64,000 nucleotides of DNA from Sisyra terminalis (taxonomy: Eukaryota; Arthropoda; Insecta; Neuroptera; Sisyridae), in NCBI GenBank assembly GCA_958496175.1, contig OY292275.1, positions 58,047,701-58,111,700 of the forward strand. Direction: 5' to 3'. The stretch's first letter is position 1, and the number at the start of each line of letters is the position of its first letter. Positions 33,634 to 46,244 of this stretch are shown piece after piece. The notes beneath the pieces were generated by a model. That model did not search any database. It was given only the letters and a program-made list of their open reading frames with translations, and was not told the origin of the DNA. A program made the translations under genes and the position numbers.

Positions 33634-34721
33634 TAGACTGGGCCAAAAAAATCGAATATTTTTTTTTTTTGAAAAATATATCAAAAATATTGTTTGAGGA
33701 GACCAAAAAAAATATCGGGAAGATTTGAGCCCTTAATAATAATATTAAGAGGTCTATCATCTTTAGTTTCGATTTTTTATTTGTGCTTTCATTTTTGCGT
33801 CAATGCTATCAAATTATCAAGGTAAAAAAAAAACTACTGCACATATTTTTATAGAAAATTAAATTCCCTACAAAAAACGTTTCTATGAAAATTTTTCCAG
33901 ACACACCGTTTCCGAATAATCAAGCTTTAAACATTGATATAATTTTTAGATTTATCTTCTTTATTTTGGAATTTTGTAACTAACGAACAAATAAATGTAT
34001 AGAAATGAACAATACAGATTCATGAAGGGAATTTAATGCTCTATAAAAAAAAGTATCTTAATGTTTTTACATAAAATCACTTTTTCAAAAGTTATTCACA
34101 ATTAAAGTTGAAAGAAAAACTAAATTATTAATCTTTCGTTGTTGAACCAATTTTGAAAGAGTGATTTTATGTAAAAACGTTAAAAGACCTTTTTTGTAGA
34201 ACATTAAATTTTCTTTAAGAATCTATATTGTTCATTTCTATATATTTATTTGTTTGTTAGCTACAAAATTCCATAAGAAAGAAGATAAATCTAAAAATAA
34301 TATCAATATTTAAAGCTTGATTATTCGGAAACGGCGTGTCTGACAAATCTTTTGAGAGAATCGTATTTTGTAGGGAATTTAATTTTTTATAAATATATGG
34401 GCAAATGATTTTTTTTACCTTGATAGTTTGACACCATTTACGCAAAAATGAAAGCACAAATAAAAAATCGAAATTAAAGATGATAGACCTCTTAATATTA
34501 ATATAAAGTGCTCATACCTTCCCGATATTTTTTTTTTGTCACCTTGAACAAAATTTTGATACTTTTCAAAAAAAAATAGTTGATTTTTTTGACCCAGTCT
34601 AATAAATATTTTATTCATATCCGAGGGAATTTTGTAGGGAATTTAATTTTCTATGTACTATGTTCTTTAATTTTCGATGTACTTTTCAAAAAAAAATAGT
34701 TAATTTTTTTGGCCCAGTCTA
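33634..34721. mobile_element. Composite palindromic hAT element, GGCCCAGTC family
   Basis: A full palindromic copy runs from TAGACTGGGCCAAAAAA (33634) to TTTGACCCAGTCTA (34601). It is followed at once by a second, shortened right end finishing TTGGCCCAGTCTA at 34721. The perfect octamer ATATTTAT occurs before the left end (33626-33633) and after the second right end (34722-34729), but not after the first. The whole thus behaves as one insertion with a duplicated right end. Arms carry CTTAATATTAATATTAAG, TTCCGAATAATCAAGCTTTA and AGATGATAGACCTCTTAAT in inverted order. Non-coding. Confidence 0.82.
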
Positions 34722-34729
34722 ATATTTAT

Positions 34730-36336
34730 CAATGATTTTTTTTTCTTTGAATTTTACAATATGCTTTTTTGTAAATTTGTATCAAATGGATTTATGGTAA
34801 TTTTTTTTGTATGATACTAGCTGGTACCTACTTGAATTTCTGATGAATAAACAGCATTAGATTCCTTTTTCTTACTACAGTAAAAAAAAGAATCAAATCT
34901 ATTTCCCCTAAAAGACTTAGAAAAAAAACTAATATAATCACAAAAATTAAGTAAAATAAGACCAAAAAAAATCAGCTTTTTGATTGAATTTGAAAGTTTA
35001 GAAGAAATCATTCCATTTGCAAAAAAATGTATTGATCTAATTGCATTTTTGTTAGAGCTTTTTCCAACAACTCGTGCCATCGAATATAAATCAAGTGAAT
35101 TAATTGAAAAAGACAAAATTTGCATGATATTAAACTCCAATTCGTTTCAAATATGAAAATATCGTTTTTCCATTGTGAAAAAAAAAAACATAATGGAAAT
35201 GCATTTAATGTCAACGAAACTTTCTTCTATTTTTGTTCGTTTCAATAAAAATTTCATTAAAACACTGCGCGTTTGTCATTCCATTCGTCGTAAAATAATT
35301 TCCTCCAACTTCATTCGAAGCTCCGGCTTTATGGAGCATAAGATATTATATATTTTTTTTCTCACTAATTTGCCTTCATTTTTTCCTGTACCAAGACAAA
35401 TTAGTTGTCTATGAGGTGAAAATATTCCACGAGCAGATTAATTAAGCCATGGCACGTTTGAAATTAATTGGCTGACACATTTTTCCCGATTAAATACAGA
35501 GAACGTTTTTCCACCGCAAAATCTGAAGAGAAGTTATGTACGTACATATTGTGAACGAACTGTAATTGTTTACTACAAAAGGTAATTTGTGGGCTTTAAT
35601 TGAAAATAGAAGATTCCATATTTCTCCTTTTTTTGTGGTTGGTGGATTAAATTGTTAAATATTAACGAAATAACGTTATTAACGACAACCTGTCAAATTG
35701 ATTAATAAATAAGCTAATGGGATATTATAAAAATCAATATTTTGTGTTGAGGTGAAATGTACGATAAATAATAAATTCACCCTCTGTAATATCTGTATAT
35801 CTATAGAGACAATAATGTGAAATATGAGCTTTTTAGATTTCAGTTTATTAGTATATTTGATTTATTTATATTTTCCATTATATTTTCCATTATATTTCCG
35901 TATTTTCTAATTACATTATTAGTATTGTAATTTCAAATTATTGAAGATTAATTGAAACAAAATATGTAAGTCCTGCAGTAAAACCTGTTTTACCCCCTCA
36001 TTTAAATCCCCTTCATTATGTACATTCATATTTTAACCAAAGAAAAATGTTATATTTTTTTGATATTCGTCACCCGGAAATTTTTCTTTTAATAGAGTTC
36101 CGATTTTACGGATTTTTCTTTTGTTGAATGAAATGTACGTCGTGGTTGGTTCCACTTAAATTTTAAAGTTCCAGGAAATAATTCCCATTGGAAAATTCGG
36201 AAAAACATCTCAAAACATAACATGTCTTTCACATATTTTAGCTGTATTTAAAAAAATCTTAATATTGTTTTACTAACAATACTGTCAACTACTAGCTACT
36301 ATTTTTTTCTGAATAATTCAAAAAAAAAATCCTATT
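34730..36336. other. No recognised gene
   Basis: Several overlapping frames of 68-107 codons lie at 34817-35414 on both strands, with no motif and no splice support. No transposon ends were seen. Confidence 0.4.
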
Positions 36337-38037
36337 ACTACTCACGTATGGGCATTGTTTCATAGTCCGTTGAAAAAACCGATTCTTATAATGAAAAATC
36401 ATCCCTTGGAAATGATGAATTTCGTGGCAAATTTAGTGCATGCATTTTTACATCCTTAACTTCCCGTTTTTTTTCCCAAAAGATATAGCCACTAAATGAA
36501 AATTCTATTAATGCAGTTATTTTAACGATGATTCGATCTTAAATATTAAGCTTAATTTAACCGAAAAAAAATTATCCCTTATATCTTTTTAGTGCACTCG
36601 AAAATAGTTCTTTTTTAAACTTTAAAACGATATTGCGGGTGTCCTTTTGCATATAGAGCAAAAATATTTTCACAATACATATCACGAGAGGGCATTGTTT
36701 AATAATCCGTTTATAAAATATGTCCTTATAAGGAAAAGTGACCCCTCGAAAATGATGATTTTCAGTGCAAATTTGGTGCATGCATTTTTACCTCCTTAAC
36801 TTTCCGTTTTTAATTCTCAAGGATCTAGCCACTTAATTCAAATTCTCTTTATGCAGTTACGTTAAGAATGATTCAGTCTAATATATTCTGTTCAATATCA
36901 ACGAAAAAAACATCCCTTATATTCTTTTTTTGCTCTTGAAAATTGTCCTTTTTGAAACTTTGAATCGATATTGCGGGTGTCCTTTTGTACACAGGACAAA
37001 ATTTTTTTCACATTTCATATCACGAAAAAGCATTGTTTAATATTCCGTTTAAAAAATATATCCTTATAAGGAAAAGTGACCCCTCGAAAATGATGAATTC
37101 CGTGGCAAATTTAGTGCATGCATTTTTACATCCTTAATTTCCCGTGTTTAATTCCCACGGATCCAGCCACTAAATGCAAATTCTCTTTATGTAGTTACTT
37201 TAAGGATGATTCAATCTAAAATATTAAGTTTAATTTCAGTGAAAAAAACCATCCCTTATATCCTTTTAGTGCACTTGAAAATTGTCCTTTTTGAAACTTT
37301 GAAACGATATTGCTGGTGTCCTTTTGCACGCAGGACAAAAAAAATTCATATTACATATCACGAAAGGGCATTGATTAATAATCCGTTTATATAATATGTC
37401 CTTATAAGGAAAAGTGACCCCTCGAAAATTATAAATTCCAGTGCAAATTTGGTGCATGCATTTTTATCTCCTTAATTTTCCGTTTTTAATTCCCAAGGAT
37501 CTAGCCACTAAATAGAAATTCTCTTAATGCAGTTATGTTAAGGATGATTGAGTATAAAATATTCTGTTCAATTTCGGCGAAAAAAACCATCCCTTATATC
37601 CTTTTTGTGCACTTGAAAATTGTCCTTTTTGAAACTTTGAAATGATATTGCGGGTGTCCTTTTGCACATAGGACAAAAATTTTCTCACATTACTGCTCAC
37701 GTATGGGCATTGTTTCATAATCCGTTGCAAAAACTAGCCCTTATAATGAAAAGTCACCCCTTGAAAATAATTAATTTCAGGGCAAATTTAGTGCATGCAT
37801 TTTAACATCCTTAACTTCCCATGTTTAATTCCCAAGGATCTAGCCACTAAATGCAAATTCTACTTATGCAGTTACCTTAATAATGAATCAATCTTAAATA
37901 TTAAGCTTAATTTTAACGAAAAAAACCATCCCTTATGATCTTTTTGTGCACTTGAAAATTGTCCTTTTTGAAACTTTAAGACGATATTGCGAGTGTCCTG
38001 TTACACATAGGACAAAAAAAAATTCTCATCTTATAAT
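36337..38037. repeat. Satellite array, about 338 bp monomer, five copies
   Basis: The marker GGCATTGTTT (or a variant) recurs at 36351, 36691, 37029, 37367 and 37706. Spacing is therefore 340, 338, 338 and 339 bp. Each unit also has TTAGTGCATGCATTTTTAC-like, GATCTAGCCACTAAAT, ATCCCTTATATC and GATATTGCGGGTGTCCTTTTG segments. Copies 1 and 5 share CTCACGTATGGGCATTGTTT and TCATAATCCGTTG-type variants, whereas copies 2-4 share a TCACGAAAGGGCATT, TTAATAATCCG form. Short frames in the array are incidental. Confidence 0.92.
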
Positions 38038-38319
38038 GCCCTTGGTCAATTAAAAAAATAAAAAATTAATATGCCTTTTAGTTAATTATAGCTCGTAACA
38101 TTTTCTAGTATTGGTTTTATTAACCATTAAGATTAACAGTATTATTAAAAGATTATCATAATTATTACCATTATTATTAAGATTACCATTATAACCATAA
38201 TAAATTACTCCTATTTGGTCTCACCAAATGTACAGAAATAACTTCTTGTCATGCTTATTTAGTTTCACCGTTGAACTTATAATATAATTCGGCTTATCCT
38301 ATGGTTTTCTCTTCTTTTA

Positions 38320-38715
38320 GTTGTTGAATAGGATCCACTTTTAGATTCCCTTCACGATTTAATACAAAAACCACTATTGGTATACTTTTGATGTAGTTTT
38401 TTGCATGTGAAAATGTGATTTTCAACATCTCTAAGCTTTAATTCATGCGGAACCCATTTTCCTTGTTTTTGCATCTGGCCCATGATCTTCATACGATTTA
38501 ATACCACTTGTGGATTTATTTCTAAGATTTTCTAGAGCTTTTCAAAAGTTAAGCATAAATCATGATCCAACAATTCTTCTAACTCGGTATCTTCAAATTT
38601 AACTAGTCTATCTTCACTTTTATTGACACTAGTACCACAATTACCACTTTTAAAACCCCGGAACCAAAGTTTGGTTTGAAAACCATTTGGCCTATAAGTT
38701 TCACATTGCAATCGA
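38320..38715 (-). pseudogene. mariner transposase relic
   Basis: On the - strand one frame with a single internal TAG reads WFRGFKSGNCG, then EDTELEELLDHDLCLTFEKL, stop, KILEINPQVVLNRMKIMGQ, then QGKWVPHELKLRDVENH. This is the N-terminal helix-turn-helix region and the start of the catalytic domain of mariner transposases (family: RWF-RFRSG, then LGKWVPHEL). The catalytic aspartates further on are not recognisable and no terminal repeats were found. The relic starts about 280 bp after the satellite array. Confidence 0.85.
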
Positions 38716-39204
38716 TGTCAATTAGCTGCATTTTACTTTAAGTTGAAACAATCTAGTAGCGCTTCTCACAAATTACGTTTTTTGAGCACAAAAATTGATA
38801 TGGTTTGAAATTATGAACCAGATATCCTTATGGGGTTGATTCACAACACTTATCGTCCAATGTCCTATGTATATTCAGGAAAATTGAGTAAACATTTTTT
38901 TTGAAGTGAAAACTTCTTTAGCATCGTTTTGACTTGAAATTTTATAAAACAGAAACGGAAAGTGGATATAAAAAAAGAAACATATACATAAATCTATAAG
39001 ATTTAACATAAGAGAGAATGAGGCAGGAAACATTAGTATTTCTTATGGTTGTGCACGCCTGCATATTATGCTACTTGAGAATGGTTTTCATAGCGACCAA
39101 TAACAACCGTGTTAAATTGCTTTTTATAATTGTGAGCATAAATATTTCATTATTTTAATAAAATTTTCAAGTTTGCCATAAATACGGAATATTGTCATGA
39201 TTAT

Positions 39205-39780
39205 CAAAAAAAAGTAAAGAAAATAAGGCTATAAAGACGTCAAAAGGTTCAACAGAACGTATTCGTGAATTTCGGACACGCCGAAAAACATTATTAAATA
39301 AGAAAAATAATAGTTCTTATATGTTTAATAATGATTCGACTGTGCAAAATAATAAAAATGCTGCTAGTAAGTACTTAAATATTTTCGAATCACATATTTC
39401 GTCTTTAATCACAAAATTTCTATAAAATAAAAGCAAATTCAAAATTAATTCTGATATCACATAATATTACAAACTGTTTTTCAGGTGCTACTCAAATGAA
39501 TGTACAGCCAATTCCTTAGGTACTCACAATTTCGTCGAAATAAAGTTGCTCATGAAGAATTTCGTTAAAATTTTTTTAACAATATGTTTGGTCATAATAT
39601 GTGCTCCTTTTGTGAACGATTGTGATTCCAACGAAATTTAAAACCACAACGCCCAGCACATGAAGATCTTTTATGGATAATAATTAAAAATTCTAATGCA
39701 AATGATAATATTTTACTGGGCTACACTTATTTTCATGGCAATCGAGAAAAATGTAATTCCAACGGTGTCCAAATACAATA
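39205..39780 (+). pseudogene. Probable Helitron RepHel N-terminal relic
   Basis: A + frame reads KAIKTSKGSTERIREFRTRR and ends near a GTAAGT at 39367. A CAG at 39482-39484 precedes a continuation in phase (A, then S, then ATQMNVQPIP). Beyond a stop the sequence reads FRRNKVAHEEFR, NNMFGHNMCSFCERL, stop, FQRNLKPQRPAHEDLL. The N-terminal basic RxRRR segment and the CSxCxRLxFxxDLK zinc-binding segment occur in that order in arthropod Helitron proteins upstream of the replicase. Three in-frame stops make it dead. No Helitron ends were found here. Confidence 0.5.
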
Positions 39781-39784
39781 GTTT

Positions 39785-40723
39785 CAAATATTAAACGATA
39801 CCTGCATCTTTACCACCACTGGATTTATTTCATACTTCCATTATCATAAGATCTCGATTTATCGAAAATGCAAATTTGGATTCAGGATAAATTTATGTAA
39901 TATATATGTTAATAAATCGTAAAATAAACCCTACAATTATCCTACCCATAAAATCTTACATTCGTCTCAATATCTTGAAGTTCATCTTTTTTGAAGGTTT
40001 CACTTCTACCGCGTGTGAACTGCACACATGTGTTTCTTATTTTATTTTCTTTTATCTTATATATCCCCTATAACTCATAAGTATTTGAAGAAATAATTTG
40101 TGATAGCTTTAAAATAATATTTTGAATATTTATCAGTGATATCAACTTCAATGTGCATGGAGTAGTAAAAGAATTTTAGATTCTACCCGTTACATATATA
40201 ACGACGACATTGTTTCCCAGGGAGTTTAGGGAATTTTAGAGGATTATTTACGAAGGGAATCGCATTGTTTGTGGCCTATTTACAGAGTGGATGTTATTGG
40301 TACCGATTAAATCCCCTGTGTTTCACTATGCGGGAAACGTCGGGATGATGCCAGATTTCATCTTGAAGAATCGTTTTGAACGTCGCACGTTTCTTTCTAA
40401 ACGGGAACGATGCTTTTATTTATTCATACCGTTGTTAGAATGAAATGATTGAGACAACGTCTCTTTCGTGGATGAACCTCCCTAAAGACGGCTGCAAATT
40501 TCTGGACGACCAACGTATGGGGGTGGCAGTGGGAAAAGATATTTTTTTTCGCACGTAATAGTGCTGCTTTATGTAGAAACAAGAACATACACACTTGAGG
40601 CTCATTTTATTCGTAAGGGCTGCTTTTAAATAGAAGGGTCACATAACATGAGTCCCAAGCTTTCTAACGAATAATGAACGCAAAAAAATTGCTAAAATCT
40701 ATTTTTTGCGAGTAATATGTATC
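39785..40723. other. No recognised gene; locally less AT-rich at 40200-40540
   Basis: The part 40200-40540 has more G+C and CpG (GGGAAACGTCGGGATGATGC, GACGGCTGC) than its surroundings and may be older unique or conserved sequence. I see no exon signals or reading frame. Confidence 0.35.
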
Positions 40724-40731
40724 GTGCACAA

Positions 40732-42448
40732 TAGACTGATTCAAAAAAAAAATGATGATTTTTTTTTCTTAATTACATCGAAAATATTGTTGAAAATGAC
40801 AAAGAAAAAATCCTGTGAAAGTTTAAGCTCTTAATATTAATATTAAGAAGTGCCACATCGCAAGTTTCGATTTTCCATTCAAATAGCATGGGAACAATAT
40901 TCTCTTGCACTATGGAATTTTATAGCTCACGTTGGTGATAATAAATCGGAATGACCAAGGTATATTCTTGTAGAAAATTGAACGATCTACAAAAAAGGTG
41001 TTTGTACAATTTTTTGCTATATTTATTCCTTCAAAAGTTATTCGAGGTCAGAGTTGAACTAAAGAGAAATTTAAATATTTTTTCAATTTTTGACGCAACC
41101 ATCAATTTTATGAGAAAATTTTATAGCACATTTTTTGGTACAGCACTTTTTTTCCTATAACTTATCTCTATAAAAGTTTTTGATTTTTTTCACAGAAAAC
41201 TCCCTGAATTATTATATTTTTATCTTAAAAATTATTTATTTTATTTTAATTAAATAACTTAGGACCTGTGAAAAATATCAAAAACTTTTATAGAGATAAG
41301 TTATAGAAAGAAAGTGCTCTACATAAAATGTCCTTTAAAATTTTCTCATAAAATTGATGGTTGCGTCAAAAAAGTATTGTAATAAAAAATTATAATTTAT
41401 TGTTACAATAATATACATTAGACTGATTCAAAAAAAATGATGAATTTTTTTTTCTTAATTATTCTTAATTATATCGAATATATTGTTGAGAATGACAAAA
41501 AAAAATCCTGTGAAAGTTTAAGCTCTTAATATTAATATTAAGAGGTGTGCCGCATCGCAAAATTCGAATTTCCATTTAAATAACATGAGAACAATATTCT
41601 CTTGCACTTTGGAATTTTATAGCTCACGTTGGTGACAATAAATCGGAATGACCAAGGTATATTCTTGTAGAAAATTAAGCGATCTACAAAAAAAGGCTTT
41701 GTACAAGTTTTTGATATATTTATTCCTTCAAAAGTTATTCGAGGTCAAAGTTGAACTAAAGAGAAATTTTAATATTTGTTCAATTTTTTGACGCAACCAT
41801 CAATTTTAGGAAAAAATTTTGAAGGACATTTTTTGTAAAGCACTTTTTTCCTATAACTTATCTCTATAAAAGTTTTTGATATTTTTCACAGGTCCTAAGT
41901 TATTTAATTAAAATAAATAAAATAATGTTTATGTTAAAAATACAATAATTCAAGGAATTTTCAGTTTAATGCAAATAACTTGGGACCTGTGAAAAATATC
42001 AAAAACTTTTATAAAGATAAGTTTTAGGAAAAAAAGTGCTCTACAAAAAATGTCCTAAAAAATTTTTTCATAAAGTCGATGGTTGCGTCAAAAAATTAAA
42101 AAAATATTAAAATTTCTCTTTAGTTCAACTTTGACCTCGAATAACTTTTGAATGAATAAATATATCAAAAACTTGTACAAAGACTTTTTTTGTAGATCGC
42201 TCAATTTTCTACAAGAATATACCTTGGTCATTCCGAAATATTGTCACCAACGTGAGCTATAAAATTCCAAAGCGCAAGAGAATATTGTTCCCATGTTATT
42301 TAAATGGGAAATCGAAATTTGCGAAGCGGCACCTCTTAATATTAATATTAAGAGCTTAAACTTTCACACGATTTTTTTTTTGTCATTCCCAACAATATTT
42401 TCGATATAATTAAGAAAAAAAAATCATCATTTTTTTTGAATCAGTCTA
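40732..42448. mobile_element. Composite palindromic hAT element, GACTGATTC family
   Basis: A truncated copy (40732 to about 41400; left arm and part of the right) is followed by a complete palindromic copy (41419-42448). Both begin TAGACTGATTCAAAAAA, and the complete one ends TTTTGAATCAGTCTA. The octamers GTGCACAA (40724-40731) and ATGCACAA (42449-42456) match at 7 of 8 and lie outside the whole block. The octamer before the inner copy (ATATACAT) does not match. Arms carry CTCTTAATATTAATATTAAG, TAGCTCACGTTGGTGA, GGAATGACCAAGGTATATTC and GACGCAACCATCAATTTTA in inverted order. Non-coding. Confidence 0.82.
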
Positions 42449-42456
42449 ATGCACAA

Positions 42457-43613
42457 TTTTTATTTACAAACTCCTACCCCAAAAGCAACAAAAATATAAG
42501 GGAATTAATTAAAAATATTTGTTGTTGACCAGTGTTTTAGTTCTGTTAAACGCAGTGGAGCTTTTTCAATTATATCAAACAAAAAAAAAACGAAAGCCCC
42601 ATCCAATAAAGTTGAATGAGAAAATCGATTTATTTTCATCCGAGTTGATTCCGGTTGTATTAATTATGTAACCATATTTTGAAGAGCAACGCATTTGCAT
42701 ACATCCCACATCCCCATTCAAGTAGGCACACACTTGTCTCCGGCATACGACTCAATCGAAAACACTTCACCCTTTTTCCACCACCGGCATATTGTACACA
42801 TAAAAATTCAGACGCCCAAACATAAACGAGCTTTTTTCTCTAAAGCTTCGTCAAAATCATTTGCTTGACACCCCGATCTGAAATTAACTTTTATTCTTTT
42901 GCATCGCCATAAGTATGCAATCAATGGCCTAATTACCGAGCTTGAGCTTTCATTCGAAACATTCACGCCAAACATAATTATATTGCTTTTATATTGCTTA
43001 ACACAATTATTTTCGTTTTTTCTGTGATTTCCTGAAAGGTTTCTCGGATCTACCTAAACTGAATCTTATTTTGTGGAACAACTTGACTTCAATTTATTTA
43101 AAAGGCTCTTAAGCTTCTTAAATCCCTGTGAAGGGTCACAAAGTATACGGCTAATATTGATTTAGGTAACTTCGTAAATAATATTCGGTCAGAGGATCGT
43201 GTTTGTTTTAAGGGTATAAATGATGACAATTGGTTGAAAGAAATATGTTTTTTTTTTCAAAAAGCTTAGTGTTTTTCCTCATCGATTTTCTAGGAGTTCA
43301 CCTCAAATATTAAAGCTTAACTATTTTTCAAAAAGATTTAAAGAAATTGTATTCAAAAATATATATGGGGGTTTATTTTTGGAATAACATAAAGTTAAGG
43401 TTTGAGGAAATATTTTATTTTATTCAATGCAATTTATATTCGTTCTTGTCATTATGAAGCCATACCTTGTTTTTTATTTATACATTTAGGGTCAATTGTT
43501 ATTCTCATTATTTGTATCTTGCAAAATACCATTTTAGAACTGCACTGAGTAGCAATACCACTAAGAAATGAACTCGAGGATTTTGAAATATTAGTTACTT
43601 ATAACTATTATTA
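42457..43613. other. No recognised gene
   Basis: No transposon ends, exon signals or repeats were recognised. Confidence 0.45.
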
Positions 43614-44699
43614 TCTATACTATTATATAAAATTCTTACGTCTGTCTGTACATTTCGATTTTGAACTCAATTTTAGGGTAAAAATTTGTTTCAAGAGGCC
43701 CTTATTCCAAATTTAACATTTTTAACTTTTTTGTCAGTTTGTCTGTGTGTCCCGATTTAACTAAAGAACGGAACAACCGAATTTATTGAAATTTAGTTTT
43801 AAGATACAACACAATTTTTCACAGACTATAGGCTACTTATCATTTCAAAAAAAAAATAGGAAAGGTATTCCCTAGAGATGAAAACAGAAATTTTTACACT
43901 ACAGCGGTGAGTTATATATCATTGGAAAGGTAATTTAAAGTTAGAAAATAATCTGTAATAATATTTTTAGTAGAACTGATAAAAAGCTCAGTAAATTCAA
44001 TTTAAATTTTTAAAAATTTCCTCTTTGAAATATTAACCTTTATATATATAAAACACTTATTTGATGTTAATAGCGTAATGGCTTACGTATCTAACATTCT
44101 GTTGCTAAAATGGCTTCATTATATAGTTGAGATTCAGATATTTTAATAATAAGTGCATAGATACACAATGGTTATACTTGATTATGGAGGAACTGGGTTT
44201 CGTGCAATTGAAAAAATTTTAATTTCGCCGTAGTTTTGTACATTTCAGTAGTGTAAAAGTTGAGACAATGAAATGGGATTTCTATTAATATTCTAAATAT
44301 CTAGGCGAGTGTTTTGATAACTTTTGACTGTTTTAAGTCATAATTATGATTGACTTAACGATAGTTTTTATTTATCTATGGTGATTAATTTACGGATTAA
44401 TTGGTTCACGTTAGGTATACCTACCGTAGGTATACGCAATTGAACATACTCTTTTTAGATATTTATAAATATTTTTTGAAAATTAATTGATGATTACATA
44501 CAAATATTTTATTCTAAGCAACAGTTTATTAGATGTGTCTTTTTAAAGTTGACAAAATAGTGTTTTTAAGTATGATTATGTTTTTCGTAAAAGAAATAAG
44601 AAAAATAATAATTTTCATATGCCACTACAAATAGCAAATTTAAAAAGAAAATATAATCTACACCTACGTTACGCAGACGAAGTCGCGGGGATCAGCTAG
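43614..44699 (+). mobile_element. Non-autonomous Helitron, about 1.09 kb
   Basis: The 5' end is TCTATACTATTATATAAAAT directly after an A. The 3' end is CGCGGGGATCAGCTAG directly before a T, preceded by a GCAGAC...GTCGC hairpin. Both ends resemble those of the 21438-25167 Helitron (TATATAAAATTCT and CAGCTAG). No helicase or replicase motif was seen inside, so it is an internally deleted passenger. Confidence 0.82.
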
Positions 44700-44704
44700 T
44701 TATT

Positions 44705-45244
44705 ATTATAAATTCAAAGTACAAATTTTTTGTGATTAATTGAAGATCAAAAAATTATCGTTATTTACCACGCATCAGTCGTATAAATTATTTCCAAATA
44801 CAATGTAAACTCTTTATAGTGAAATTCTATTTAACAAAAGACTCCTCAATACATAGAAATTACTAAGATTTCTTTGGTTTACATTATAACTCTTATATAT
44901 TGAATCATCTCAATATAGCATAGTGACCACTCTCAATAGCAAAATAATGCATCATGTCTTAGATCCTAATAACTATTCATTCCAGAAAAGGGGGATCTAA
45001 TGGTCGTAGGAAAATCGAAAATTTCACGATTTTTCATAAAACATTAAATTGCCAGCCCTTTAAAAAGCAAACAAATCAGTCTGGATTTTTTACTGGTGTG
45101 CTTTCAATACATCTTCTGCATATACATCGGTTATTTTTTTATGGCTTGAACAGCATTTTTCCTTTATAATTGAGAAAAAGTAAAATATGGAAAAATGCTG
45201 GTTTCTGTTGTCCATATTTAAAAAAACACGAACCAAAAACTACT
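44705..45244. other. No recognised gene
   Basis: The segments ACTCTTTATAGTGAAATTC and CTCAATATAGCATAGTGACC vaguely recall ends of pogo/Tigger elements, but nothing firm was found. Confidence 0.3.
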
Positions 45245-45252
45245 ATGTAGAA

Positions 45253-46075
45253 TAGGTTGTTTTTTTGGGAATATTTTTTTTTTACTCCCATGCCAAAATT
45301 TGGTTGGAAATACTTAAAAAAAATTCCCTGAAAGTTTGAGCTCTTAATATTAATATTAAGTACTCGCTCACAGAGTGTGAATATTTTCCATTTAAAATAC
45401 ACGTAAACTTTGATTTTTTTTTAAATTTTTATAGCTCAGCGGCATTCTATGGTATCGCCTCGCTCAAAGTCGGAATTTTTTTACAATTGTATGCTCTACA
45501 AAAGTGCCTATTGCGGCAAAATCGTATTTTACACGGACGAGGTAGTACGGGTCACTAAACCTAGATTTTTCATAGATTTCTCGTTTTTCTCTCAGTAACT
45601 CATGAATTACAAGACCTACAGAAAAAATGTAATGTCAAATTTATAGGAAATTTAATTTCCTACAAAAAAGTTCCAGAACACCAAATTGCTAAGATCGATA
45701 TTTATCGAGATATTGAGCCTTGAATTTCTCTTACTATAAAATTTTTACGGATTATTGAGTAAAATTTAAGAAAATATTGATTTTTTATTCCTTATTAAAA
45801 GTTATTAAAAATAGGCACTTTTTTAGAGCATACAATTGTAAAAAAAAAACCGATTTTGAGCGAGGAGACACATACCAAAAAATGCCGCTGAGCTATAATA
45901 ATTTTAAAAAAAATCAAAGTTTACGTGTATTTTAAATGGAAAATATTCACACGCTGTGAACGAGTACTTAATATTAATATTAAGAGCTCAAACTTTCAGG
46001 GAATTTTTTTTGAAGTATTTCCAACAAAATTTCGGCATGGGAGCAAAATAAAATAGTCCCAAAAAAAATCCCCTA
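45253..46075. mobile_element. Palindromic hAT element, TAGGGTGA family, copy 2
   Basis: It starts TAGGTTGTTTTTTTGGG and ends CCCAAAAAAAATCCCCTA. A perfect 8 bp repeat, ATGTAGAA, flanks it (45245-45252 and 46076-46083). The interior is the same long inverted repeat as 13820-14626, with CTCCCATGCC, GTTTGAGCTCTTAATATTAA, ACACGTAAACTTTGATTTTT and CGGGTCACTAAACCTAG-type segments. The perfect target duplication settles hAT membership, since a TA dinucleotide alone would have suggested mariner. Confidence 0.88.
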
Positions 46076-46244
46076 ATGTAGAATCAATTGAGCTTTTTCA
46101 CATACAAGCTTTGGTATATTAGGCCTCAAAACATACAAAGATTGTGCGGCTTAATTGTAAAGTAGGATGCGAAAAAATACAATTAAATCAAAATTAAATC
46201 CTCAAAAACGAAATTACATTTCGTACAACTCAATAGTTTGGCAC

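Noticed and set aside
34817..35414. Overlapping frames of 68-107 codons on both strands
   Set aside because: Mutually overlapping, lysine/serine/phenylalanine-rich AT-type peptides with no domain.
36337..38037. Regularly spaced repeats considered as a CRISPR array
   Set aside because: Units are contiguous 338 bp satellite monomers without unique spacers, in eukaryotic DNA.
44760..44950. Segments resembling pogo/Tigger terminal repeats
   Set aside because: The similarity is vague, no inverted partner or TA duplication could be fixed.
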